Shown here piece by piece: positions 1-5,662 of a stretch of 6,183 nucleotides of DNA. Within the stretch, counting starts at the first letter, position 1, and each line of letters opens with the position of its first letter. Source of the DNA: an uncultured Actinomyces sp. (lineage in GTDB: Bacteria; Actinomycetota; Actinomycetes; Actinomycetales; Actinomycetaceae); contig CALHID010000023.1 of NCBI GenBank assembly GCA_938030835.1, positions 1 to 6,183 of the forward strand, written 5' to 3'. The translations under genes and the position numbers were made by a program. A model generated the notes under the pieces. It saw only the letters and a program-made list of their open reading frames with translations. It was not told the DNA's origin and made no database searches.

Positions 1-455
1 TGGCTTTCAGCAGAAACCTGCTCTGATTGCGCGGAATCCGCCGCAAACTCTTCTGCTGGCGCAGTTGAAGACTCGGTGACATTGTTGCTTGGATGTTGAG
101 GTTTGAGGGCGACAGCCGGACCAAACACCAAATCGATTCCCATAAAACTAGCATTAATGACCAATTCGCTTCGGACCTGCTGATCTGGACCTAACCATCC
201 GCGAGCACTGGGACGCCCACAGACAATCACCGGAGTCCCCTTTTGGACACTTCGCGCAATATTTTGCGCTAAACGATCCCATACACACACCGTGTACCAC
301 TTCGGATCACGCTCTTCGTATTGGCCCGCATCCGTGATGCGCCACTGCGGAGCGGCCATTCGAAAGCGCAAACCCTTAGTTCCATTTTGCGCATTCATAC
401 TGCTCAGATCCGAACCGATCCGACCGCGAAGAACAACGCTTCCCTGGTTATCCAT
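1..455 (-). CDS. ssb: Single-stranded DNA-binding protein (SSB family), 3' end outside the window
   Basis: SSB proteins coat single-stranded DNA in replication, repair and recombination through an OB fold. Reading from ATG at 455-453 gives 151 codons with no stop, so the gene runs off the left edge. The OB-fold region covers about residues 1-112: a first strand GSVVLRGRIGSD, a central segment WYTVCVWDRLAQNIARSVQKG (split here by family as the W-x-R-x-A-x-N core near 53-73), then TPVIVCGRP and a final strand ending near IDLV at 107-110. From about residue 113 the chain is Pro/Ser/Glu/Ala-rich, as in SSB linkers; the acidic C-terminal tip that binds partner proteins would lie beyond the window. 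The start is supported by a strong Shine-Dalgarno, AGGAAAGGAC at 461-470, five bases upstream. The OB fold is divergent from canonical replicative SSB, and the gene is not beside rpsF/rpsR, so it may be the second SSB paralogue common in actinobacteria. Family sure; paralogue assignment inferred. Confidence 0.85.
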   Translation of the reverse strand, partial: MDNQGSVVLRGRIGSDLSSMNAQNGTKGLRFRMAAPQWRITDAGQYEERDPKWYTVCVWDRLAQNIARSVQKGTPVIVCGRPSARGWLGPDQQVRSELVINASFMGIDLVFGPAVALKPQHPSNNVTESSTAPAEEFAADSAQSEQVSAES

Positions 456-460
456 TATTT

Positions 461-517
461 GTCCTTTCCTTGAAAACCCCAACATGGGGATGTACCCACT
501 GTGCAGGGGAAAAGGAC
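461..517 (-). promoter_or_regulatory. ssb ribosome binding site and a hairpin that could mask it
   Basis: On the minus strand the ssb Shine-Dalgarno is AGGAAAGGAC (470-461), five bases from the ATG. The same bases AAAGGAC (467-461) are the exact complement of GTCCTTT at 517-511, and the pairing extends by one G-U and one G-C pair, giving about nine base pairs with a loop of roughly 40 bases. If the transcript starts upstream of 517, this stem would cover the whole ribosome binding site. The complementarity is seen; the regulatory role is inferred, and long loops of this kind also arise by chance. Confidence 0.35.
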
Positions 518-542
518 CTAAAGAAAGACCGGTAGCAGCGTC

Positions 543-551
543 TGTGGAAAA
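543..551 (-). promoter_or_regulatory. DnaA-box-like 9-mer (one mismatch)
   Basis: The minus strand reads TTTTCCACA, one base away from the DnaA-box consensus TTATCCACA and within the relaxed TTWTNCACA form. It has the same orientation as the perfect box at 571-579, with starts 28 bp apart. ACCGGTA lies 8 bp to its left at 528-534. Confidence 0.5.
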
Positions 552-570
552 CGCCGATACCGGTACATTC

Positions 571-579
571 TGTGGATAA
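571..579 (-). promoter_or_regulatory. Perfect DnaA-box 9-mer
   Basis: The minus strand reads TTATCCACA, an exact match to the DnaA-box consensus, nine bases downstream of the orn stop codon. ACCGGTA (559-565), part of the palindrome TACCGGTA (558-565), lies 5 bp to its left. Its place between orn and an SSB gene makes replication-linked control of ssb, or titration of DnaA, conceivable. Binding is not shown by sequence alone. Confidence 0.6.
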
Positions 580-588
580 CTATGGTGA

Positions 589-1221
589 TTAGTTCTCTTC
601 TTCGCCAATCTTTGGAATACCAAGTTCAACCACTTCGCGTGCTACCTCACGGGCTTGTTCGCGAGTAATCGGCTCATGTGGGAAAAGAACTCGGCGATAG
701 TATTCGAGTTCTTGAATTGACTCAAGAATGTCTGCCAAGGCGCGGTGCCCACCGTGCTTAACGGGAGCTTCCTCAAAAGCCTTGCGGTACCAGCGCTTAG
801 CCAATTCCTTAATCGAGGAAACATCAACCAGACGGTAGTGAAGGTGGTCAATCACCAAGGGCATATTGGCTTCAAGGAACATCTTGTCTGTCCCCACTGA
901 GTTTCCTGCAAGCAGCGCCTTTTTCGGGGTGGGGACAAAACGTCGGATATAGTCAAGAACCTGCTGCTGAGCATCTTCCATAGTGGTTCCGGAAGGCAGC
1001 TCATCCAAGAGGCCGGATGACGTGTGCATCTGGCGAACAAAATCATTCATTCCCTCCAAGGCTTCAGCCGGAGGGGTAATCAAGACGTCAATACCGGGAT
1101 CGACAATATTGAGATCCGCATCGGTAATCACAACCGCTACTTCGATCAAAGCATCACGAGTGACGTCCAATCCGGTCATCTCGCAATCGATCCATACCAA
1201 TGGTTCTTTCAAATCACTCAC
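589..1221 (-). CDS. orn: Oligoribonuclease
   Basis: Orn is a cytoplasmic 3'-5' exoribonuclease of the DEDDh family. It degrades two- to five-residue RNAs to mononucleotides, including pGpG from cyclic di-GMP turnover in species that use it. The 210-residue product is close to the usual length (about 180-220). The catalytic set is complete: D12 and E14 in WIDCEMTGLD, D112 in GNSVGTDKMF, and H159 and D164 in HGGHRALADI. The SSIKEL segment (135-140) after the central strand is also typical. The start is GTG at 1221-1219; the first ATG codon (M15) lies past the first catalytic residues, so a later start is excluded. No clear Shine-Dalgarno precedes the GTG, but a -10-like box sits 7 bases upstream, suggesting leaderless translation. 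The C-terminal tail is acidic (GEEEN). It is divergent from ilvA and upstream of ssb on the same strand. Function is sure. Confidence 0.97.
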   Translation of the reverse strand: MSDLKEPLVWIDCEMTGLDVTRDALIEVAVVITDADLNIVDPGIDVLITPPAEALEGMNDFVRQMHTSSGLLDELPSGTTMEDAQQQVLDYIRRFVPTPKKALLAGNSVGTDKMFLEANMPLVIDHLHYRLVDVSSIKELAKRWYRKAFEEAPVKHGGHRALADILESIQELEYYRRVLFPHEPITREQAREVAREVVELGIPKIGEEEN

Positions 1222-1234
1222 AGCTTTAAGTGTA
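1222..1234 (-). promoter_or_regulatory. Candidate -10 element of orn, predicting a leaderless mRNA
   Basis: On the minus strand TACACT (1234-1229) fits the actinobacterial -10 pattern TAnnnT and is separated by seven bases from the GTG start of orn. Transcription would then begin at or next to the first base of the start codon. Only AAAG is available as a Shine-Dalgarno, which fits a leaderless start. No good -35 is visible. Confidence 0.4.
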
Positions 1235-1292
1235 AGCGTATGAATAGGATTTCACTGTCTGGCTTCTCAAAGTCCACGCTGGTTCACTGAGC

Positions 1293-1321
1293 TACGATAA
1301 ACCTGACTACGACACGAGGAG
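1293..1321 (+). promoter_or_regulatory. Candidate ilvA -10 element and ribosome binding site
   Basis: TACGAT at 1293-1298 matches the TAnnnT -10 pattern; a start near 1305 would give a leader of about 20 bases. The ribosome binding site AGGAG at 1317-1321 is five bases before the ilvA ATG and settles the start. No recognisable -35 is present. The leader would be too short for a transcription attenuator. Confidence 0.45.
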
Positions 1322-1326
1322 TACGC

Positions 1327-2613
1327 ATGACAACGGACCAGTTCCCACTTTCTCCAGATCTCATCGCTCAGGCTTCAGACATTTTGAGTGAGGTCGTTGA
1401 GAAAACCCCGGTCATGCTTTCAGAGCGACTCAGTGACCTTATTGGCGTACCGGTCTACCTCAAGCGCGAGGATATGCAAAAGTGCCGTTCTTTTAAGGTG
1501 CGCGGCGCCTATTTCCGAATGAGCACCTTGAGCGAAGAAGAGCGTCGCAGAGGTGTTGTCTGTGCATCCGCAGGTAACCACGCGCAAGGCCTGGCCTATG
1601 CGTGCGCGCAGCTCAAGGTGCGTGGAACCATCTACCTTCCCTCAAACACACCCAAGCAGAAGCGCCAGCGCATTGAAACCATTGGCGGCGACTGGGTGGA
1701 GCAGGTCATTGTCGATGGAACATTCGACCGTGCCAATGCTCAGGCTCAAGAAGCCGCGCGTCATTCGGGACGAACCTACGTGCATCCCTACGATGATCCC
1801 TGCACCATTGCCGGTCAGGGCACAATCGCTGTTGAACTGGAAGAGCAGGTGCTTTCCGAGGCCGCGGCAGTTTTGGTCCCAGTTGGCGGCGGCGGCTTGC
1901 TCTCGGGAATCGCAACGTGGATCCGTTCTCGTTTCCCCGATATCAAGATCTACGGTGTGGAGCCCACAGGAGCCGCTTCCATGGCTGCAGCAATGGAAGC
2001 GGATCAGATTGTTTCCTTACCCTCTGTTGATCCCTTCGTTGACGGAACCGCTGTTGGGCGTGCTGGCGAGCTCCCCTACTCGATTGTTAAGGAGCTGGTC
2101 GACGACATCTTGGTCGTTCCCGAAGGCGCTGTCTGCACGGAGATGCTTGATCTGTACCATTCTGACGGCGTGATCGCGGAACCAGCAGGCGCGTTGGCCT
2201 CTGCTGCGGCACGCATGTATTTCTCCGATCCAGAGCAACGCAATGAACTCCTGGGAGGAAATGAAGGAGCGATTGTCGCAATTGTCTCCGGTGGAAACAA
2301 CGACATGACGCGCTACGCAGAAATCATGGAACGCTCACTGCGACACGAAGGCCTGCGTCACTATTTCCTAGTCACTTTCCCCCAACAGCCCGGTGCGCTT
2401 CGTAGCTTCCTCGAAGATGTTTTGGGGCCTGGAGACGATATCGTGCACTTCGAGTACACGAAGAAAAACAACCGCGATTCGGGACCGGCATTGGTCGGGA
2501 TCGATTTGGCTGATCGAGAGGATATTACGGGGCTGCGTGCACGTATGGAGGCTTCTCCCCTCCATGTTGAAGAGCTGCGTCCCGACTCTGAAATTTATCG
2601 TTTGGTGATCTAA
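1327..2613 (+). CDS. ilvA: Threonine ammonia-lyase, biosynthetic (threonine dehydratase)
   Basis: IlvA is a PLP enzyme that deaminates L-threonine to 2-oxobutanoate, the committed step of isoleucine synthesis, in the cytoplasm. The product has 428 residues, near the short biosynthetic form of Corynebacterium and Bacillus (about 410-440), not the 500-plus form of E. coli. Catalytic domain about 1-335: the PLP lysine is K57 in RSFKVRGA, substrate contact SAGNHAQG at 81-88, the phosphate-binding glycine loop PVGGGGL at 185-191, and SGGN at 321-324. The C-terminal domain (about 341-428), beginning GLRHYFLVTFPQQPGALRSF, is the single ACT-like regulatory domain of this subfamily, which binds isoleucine or valine in characterised members. 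Its presence separates this from the catabolic TdcB type. Start ATG is fixed by AGGAG five bases upstream. The gene is monocistronic: a terminator follows, and the next gene is convergent. No other ilv gene is in the window. Confidence 0.96.
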   Translation: MTTDQFPLSPDLIAQASDILSEVVEKTPVMLSERLSDLIGVPVYLKREDMQKCRSFKVRGAYFRMSTLSEEERRRGVVCASAGNHAQGLAYACAQLKVRGTIYLPSNTPKQKRQRIETIGGDWVEQVIVDGTFDRANAQAQEAARHSGRTYVHPYDDPCTIAGQGTIAVELEEQVLSEAAAVLVPVGGGGLLSGIATWIRSRFPDIKIYGVEPTGAASMAAAMEADQIVSLPSVDPFVDGTAVGRAGELPYSIVKELVDDILVVPEGAVCTEMLDLYHSDGVIAEPAGALASAAARMYFSDPEQRNELLGGNEGAIVAIVSGGNNDMTRYAEIMERSLRHEGLRHYFLVTFPQQPGALRSFLEDVLGPGDDIVHFEYTKKNNRDSGPALVGIDLADREDITGLRARMEASPLHVEELRPDSEIYRLVI

Positions 2614-2628
2614 GCACATCACCCTGGG

Positions 2629-2674
2629 CACCCGGCAGGATCTTAGGGAAACACCCTCCTGTCCGGGTGTTTTT
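2629..2674 (+). terminator. Intrinsic terminator of ilvA
   Basis: CACCCGG (2629-2635) pairs with CCGGGTG (2663-2669), and CAGGA (2636-2640) with TCCTG (2657-2661), leaving one unpaired T at 2662. An inner GGG/CCC pairing (2646-2648 with 2654-2656) can extend the stem. Five T follow (2670-2674). The hairpin starts 16 bases after the ilvA stop. The stop codon of the convergent regulator gene (2675-2673) overlaps the T run. On the minus strand no T run follows the hairpin, so it is a weaker terminator in that direction. A second perfect inverted repeat, GGTGAT/ATCACC (2604-2609 with 2618-2623), spans the ilvA stop codon. Confidence 0.85.
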
Positions 2675-3092
2675 ATGCTGCAAGGGTATGGACTCGGGTA
2701 TTGCTGACGCGGACGCTGGGAGTTGAGTTAAAGCGGTAGCCCTGGCCGCGCAAGGTCGAGATGAGATCAGCCTCGGGGAGCTTAGCGCGAAGGCGGCGGA
2801 TATGCGCATCGATAGTGCGGGTCTGGGATTCAAGACCTTCCCCGTACCATACCGATTCCAGCAGTTCTTCTCGGGAAACGATCTCATCGGCATGTCCAGC
2901 AAGGTAAGCCAAGAGTTCGTATTCCCTGTTGGAAAGCTTGACCGAATTCCCGTAGACCTCCAGACGGTGGTGATCAAGATCGATATGCGTCGATGCCGGC
3001 GAGAGCTTCAGTCCTGCCAAAATATCGAGGAATTCTTGGAAAGAAGTAGAAGCAGAAGAAGTGACAGTTTCAGGGGTGTAAACAAGAGCCAT
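2673..3092 (-). CDS. Orphan winged-helix DNA-binding protein, OmpR/PhoB C-terminal type, no receiver domain
   Basis: The 139-residue protein is mostly one transcriptional-regulator C-terminal (winged helix) domain at about 36-122. It shows the leading strand LDHHRLEVYG, helix one KLSNREYELLAYLA (52-65), helix two SREELLESVW (73-82), a transactivation-loop segment YGEG, the recognition helix SQTRTIDAHIRRLRAKL (89-105), and the wing ISTLRGQGYRF (111-121). Residues 1-35 are Ser/Thr-rich and then amphipathic (FQEFLDILAGL), without the aspartates of a phosphorylation receiver. The start is ATG at 3092-3090: an in-frame TAG at 3107-3105 lies just upstream, so no longer form exists. The 260-base gap to metE is too short for a lost receiver domain. 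A weak Shine-Dalgarno GGAT (3101-3098) precedes it. The gene has its own promoter and a long leader, and is separated from metE by a terminator. Targets are unknown; the neighbouring metFE operon, ilvA or its own promoter are possibilities only. Confidence 0.85.
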   Translation of the reverse strand: MALVYTPETVTSSASTSFQEFLDILAGLKLSPASTHIDLDHHRLEVYGNSVKLSNREYELLAYLAGHADEIVSREELLESVWYGEGLESQTRTIDAHIRRLRAKLPEADLISTLRGQGYRFNSTPSVRVSNTRVHTLAA

Positions 3093-3246
3093 GATGTATC
3101 CAAACTATTTTGGTACCGCACACACCACAGTCAGCGTGGTTCTTTAAGCGGTAGCGATTGACGGGTTGAAAGGTCAATCACATACACATTCGCGAGCACA
3201 TGGAGCCGCACATGGGGCGGCAGGTCATGGTCGCGTGAAAAGTCAT
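3093..3246 (-). promoter_or_regulatory. Candidate structured 5' leader RNA of the orphan regulator gene
   Basis: From the predicted transcription start near 3246 the leader is about 154 nt and can form four consecutive hairpins on the minus strand. H1: outer stem 3191-3195 with 3231-3235 (CGCGA/TCGCG), CATG/CATG at 3199-3202 with 3226-3229, and inner stem 3205-3209 with 3217-3221 (GCCGC/GCGGC). H2: GATTGAC/GTCAATC, 3156-3162 with 3173-3179, ten-base loop. H3: TACCGC/GCGGTA, 3114-3119 with 3148-3153, enclosing ACCAC/GTGGT, 3124-3128 with 3136-3140. H4: CCAAA/TTTGG, 3100-3104 with 3109-3113. H3 and H4 abut, H2 and H3 are two bases apart. H4 holds the two G of the weak Shine-Dalgarno. The pairings are seen; a regulatory function is inferred. 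I do not recognise a known riboswitch class. Confidence 0.4.
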
Positions 3247-3252
3247 GACTTT
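3239..3252. promoter_or_regulatory. 14-bp perfect palindrome, possible operator
   Basis: AAAGTCATGACTTT is identical on both strands. It directly abuts the -10 box at 3253-3258 and covers the expected transcription start near 3246, the classic place for a repressor operator. Which protein would bind is unknown; self-control by the downstream winged-helix protein is possible, though that fold more often binds direct repeats. Confidence 0.45.
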
Positions 3253-3280
3253 AGTCTATCGAATGATACAGATGTGTCAA
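3253..3280 (-). promoter_or_regulatory. Sigma-A-like promoter reading toward the orphan regulator
   Basis: On the minus strand TTGACA (3280-3275) is a perfect -35 hexamer, followed after 16 bases by TAGACT (3258-3253), a TAnnnT -10 box. It is the best promoter match in the window. A start near 3246 gives a leader of about 154 nt. The -35 begins inside the T-rich tail of the metE terminator. Confidence 0.6.
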
Positions 3281-3337
3281 AACGAAAGAATGTGAGGGTG
3301 GAAACATGGGAATCAAACCCGCATTTCCACCCTCACA
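3275..3337 (-). terminator. Intrinsic terminator of metE
   Basis: A 14-bp perfect stem pairs 3291-3304 with 3324-3337 (TGTGAGGGTGGAAA against its exact complement), with a 19-base loop that can pair further (GGG 3308-3310 with CCC 3318-3320). On the minus strand it is followed by the T-rich run TTCTTTCGTTTT (3290-3279). It begins 15 bases after the metE stop codon. On the plus strand no T run follows, so it acts for metE. Confidence 0.88.
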
Positions 3338-3352
3338 CAAAGAGCGAACTAC

Positions 3353-5662
3353 TCAGTTCGCAAGCTGCTGACGAACGATTCGAGTCGCCTCAACAAGGTT
3401 CTTCAAGGACTCCTCGGTCTCCGCATAGCCTCGAGTCTTTAGACCACAGTCGGGGTTCGACCACAAGTTACGCAGCTCAATTGAATCTGCAGCCAAGGTC
3501 AGAAGCTCGGTGAGTTCCCCAACCGAAGGCACACGCGGCGAGTGAATATCCCACACGCCGGGTCCAACGCCATGGCTAAAGCCTTGTTCTGCTAGCTCAG
3601 GAAGAACTTCCATGCGTGAACGCGCAGCCTCAATTGAGGTGACATCCGCATCCAGTCCCAAGATCGCATCAAGAATCTGACCGAACTCTGAGTAACACAG
3701 GTGGGTGTGAATCTGAGTATCGGGACGCACACCTGCAGTCGCTAGACGGAAGGAATCCACTGCCCACTTGAGGTAATCAGCGTGACGGGTCTGGTCCAAA
3801 GGAAGCAGCTCACGCAGTGCTGGCTCATCGACCTGAACGACAGCAATTCCGGCGTCCTGAAGATCGGTGACCTCGTCGCGCAGAGCCAGACCGATCTGAT
3901 CGGCAACCTCGGCCAAAGGCAGATCATTGCGCGGGAAGGACCAAGCGATGATGGTGACAGGACCAGTCAGCATGCCCTTGACCGGGTGATCGGTCAGCGA
4001 CTGCGCGTAACGTGCCCATTCAACAGTCATCGCGTGAGGACGGACAACGTCGCCCCACAGAATCGACGGACGGGTGCAACGCGAACCATAAGACTGGACC
4101 CAACCATTCTTCGTCGCAGCGAAACCTTCAAGCTGTTCAGCAAAGTACTGAACCATATCGTTGCGCTCTGCTTCACCGTGGACTAGAACATCCAGACCAA
4201 GGTTTTCCTGAAGGCGAATCACTGATTCAATCTCTTCACGCATACGCTGCGCGTAGTCCTCATCAGAGAGCTCGCCCTTTGCCCAAGCTGCGCGGGCGCG
4301 ACGAATTTCCTTCGTCTGAGGGAAGGAACCAATGGTGGTGGTCGGAATGAGGGGCAGACCAAGACGCTCACGCTGAAGCTCATCGCGGACTGCAAAGTCT
4401 TCACGCTCACGATCGGCCTCGGTCAAGCGCGCAACGCGCTCACGCAACTCGGGGCGAACCACGCCGGGTGCGGCAGCGCGCTGAGCAAGGACCTCACGGG
4501 TCGCTTCAACGGCCTCGGAAATGGAATCCCAACCGTTGTTCACACCGCGAGCGAGGGTGACAACCTCCCCGACCTTCTGGTCTGCGAAGGCAAGCCATGC
4601 GTGAAGGTTCGCATCGAGCACAGGATCATCCCACTTCTCCAGTGCGGTGTCATGGGGAACGTGCTGCAAGGAGGTCGAGGTCGAAACGGCGAGCGATGCC
4701 GGGTTCAAGGCTTTGGCTGCATCGAGGCGAGCGATCGCGCTATCCAAATCGGTTCGCCAGATGTTACGACCGTCAACAACATCAGCAACCAGAGCAACCT
4801 TAGACAGGTCAACTGAGCCGGCCTCGGGAAGAGAACCGCGGCACAGATCCAGTCCCAGGGCCTCGATGCCGGTAGAGGCAAGAGAGGCTGCAGCCTGTGC
4901 GCCATCGCCATAACCGATTGCCGCGAAGATTGCGGGACGGTTTTCCAGCTTGGCAAGAGCAGCGAAAACGCGAGTCGAGAACTCAATGAGGGTGGCGCGC
5001 TCAACGTGGAGGTTGTCGGAGGCAAGTGCGTGCTCGTCAATCTGAACCCAGGGCGCTCCTGCCTCGGCAAGCTTGGCAAGAACCTCAGCGTAGGCTGCAA
5101 CAACGTCATCAAGGCGTTCGAAGGGGTTGTACTCCGGAGTTGCCTCGTCAGCCTTCGCGACGGCAAGGAAGGTCACGGGACCAACAAGAACCGGGCGAAC
5201 AATGGTGCCCTCTTCCTTTGCAGAAAGGAAACGATCGACGATGGTGTGGTCGGCAAAAGAAATCGGCGTATCGGGGCCAATTTCGGGAACCAAGTGGTGG
5301 TAGTTCGTGTCGAACCACTTGGTCATCTCCAGCGGCGCAACCTGTGCATTGCCACGAGCCAGCGCGAAGTGCAGATCCAGGCCTTCGAAGGAACGGTAGC
5401 GCTCGGGAACCGCGCCCAGAAGTGTGATCGCATCCAGAACCTGGTCGTAGAGTGCGAAAGTTTCGGGGATCGACGCATCATCTTTGCCGAGGCCAAGCTC
5501 GACGAGGCGGTCATGAGTCGTCTTGCGGAGCTGGGCTTCCGTCGCGCGGAGCTCATCGGCGGAGATTCGGCCCGCCCAGTAGGCTTCGAGCGCCTTCTTC
5601 AGCTCGCGGCCACGACCGATGCGCGGGTAACCCAGGATGGTCGCCGTAGGGAATTGAGTCAT
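3353..5662 (-). CDS. metE: Cobalamin-independent methionine synthase
   Basis: MetE transfers the methyl group of 5-methyltetrahydropteroyl-tri-L-glutamate to homocysteine, forming methionine without vitamin B12, in the cytoplasm. The 769 residues match the family (about 750-770), which has two barrel domains. The N-terminal barrel (about 1-395) starts with LGYPRIGRGRELKKALEAYW at 10-29. The C-terminal barrel begins near IPTTTIGSFPQT (439-450). The zinc ligands are all present: H654 and C656 in THLCYSE, E678 in TSIEA, and C739 in NPDCGLKTRGY, each exactly 13 positions above E. coli H641, C643, E665 and C726. The substrate-binding D612 (QVDEPAL) and E497 (HGEAERNDM) are also kept. Start ATG at 5662-5660 has AAAGGA (5675-5670) seven bases upstream. 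The gene lies 33 bases downstream of metF on the same strand and ends at a strong terminator. Regulation must come mainly from upstream of metF, outside the window. Identity is sure. Confidence 0.98.
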   Translation of the reverse strand: MTQFPTATILGYPRIGRGRELKKALEAYWAGRISADELRATEAQLRKTTHDRLVELGLGKDDASIPETFALYDQVLDAITLLGAVPERYRSFEGLDLHFALARGNAQVAPLEMTKWFDTNYHHLVPEIGPDTPISFADHTIVDRFLSAKEEGTIVRPVLVGPVTFLAVAKADEATPEYNPFERLDDVVAAYAEVLAKLAEAGAPWVQIDEHALASDNLHVERATLIEFSTRVFAALAKLENRPAIFAAIGYGDGAQAAASLASTGIEALGLDLCRGSLPEAGSVDLSKVALVADVVDGRNIWRTDLDSAIARLDAAKALNPASLAVSTSTSLQHVPHDTALEKWDDPVLDANLHAWLAFADQKVGEVVTLARGVNNGWDSISEAVEATREVLAQRAAAPGVVRPELRERVARLTEADREREDFAVRDELQRERLGLPLIPTTTIGSFPQTKEIRRARAAWAKGELSDEDYAQRMREEIESVIRLQENLGLDVLVHGEAERNDMVQYFAEQLEGFAATKNGWVQSYGSRCTRPSILWGDVVRPHAMTVEWARYAQSLTDHPVKGMLTGPVTIIAWSFPRNDLPLAEVADQIGLALRDEVTDLQDAGIAVVQVDEPALRELLPLDQTRHADYLKWAVDSFRLATAGVRPDTQIHTHLCYSEFGQILDAILGLDADVTSIEAARSRMEVLPELAEQGFSHGVGPGVWDIHSPRVPSVGELTELLTLAADSIELRNLWSNPDCGLKTRGYAETEESLKNLVEATRIVRQQLAN

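Larger units (their letters stand above)
456..588. other. Non-coding gap between orn and ssb
   Basis: This 133-base gap follows the orn stop and precedes the ssb start, both on the minus strand. It contains two DnaA-box-like 9-mers, two ACCGGTA heptamers, an inverted repeat involving the ssb ribosome binding site, and a short CCCC/GGGG hairpin (477-480 with 486-489) followed by four T on the minus strand, too weak to call a terminator. I could not find a convincing -10/-35 pair for ssb, so ssb may be read partly from the orn promoter. No tRNA or small ORF is supported. Confidence 0.6.

Noticed and set aside
292..579. A 95-codon plus-strand frame opposite the start of ssb
   Set aside because: It overlaps the SSB OB-fold coding sequence and the DnaA-box region, has no good ribosome binding site, and encodes nothing recognisable.
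456..588. A tRNA gene beside orn (tRNA-His is often near orn in actinobacteria)
   Set aside because: Neither this gap nor 1222-1326 shows an acceptor stem, T-arm consensus or cloverleaf pairing.
1251..1289. Direct repeat TTCACTG (1251-1257 and 1283-1289) in the orn-ilvA promoter region, 32 bp apart
   Set aside because: A 7-base repeat in a 100-base region is expected by chance fairly often, and the copies do not line up with the predicted promoters.
1240..1290. A 16-codon frame before ilvA (MNRISLSGFSKSTLVH) as a leader peptide for attenuation
   Set aside because: It has only scattered Ile, Leu and Val codons, no convincing ribosome binding site, and no terminator-antiterminator pair before ilvA. 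The best -10 for ilvA lies downstream of it.
2525..2977. A 150-codon minus-strand frame overlapping the winged-helix gene in another frame
   Set aside because: The 2673-3092 frame carries a clear winged-helix domain; this one is its out-of-frame shadow and also runs through the ilvA terminator and 3' end.
3166..3513. A 115-codon plus-strand frame through the regulator leader and the metE 3' end
   Set aside because: It crosses the metE terminator and runs antisense into metE; the His/Ala-rich start comes from the CACATGG repeats, and no family is recognisable.
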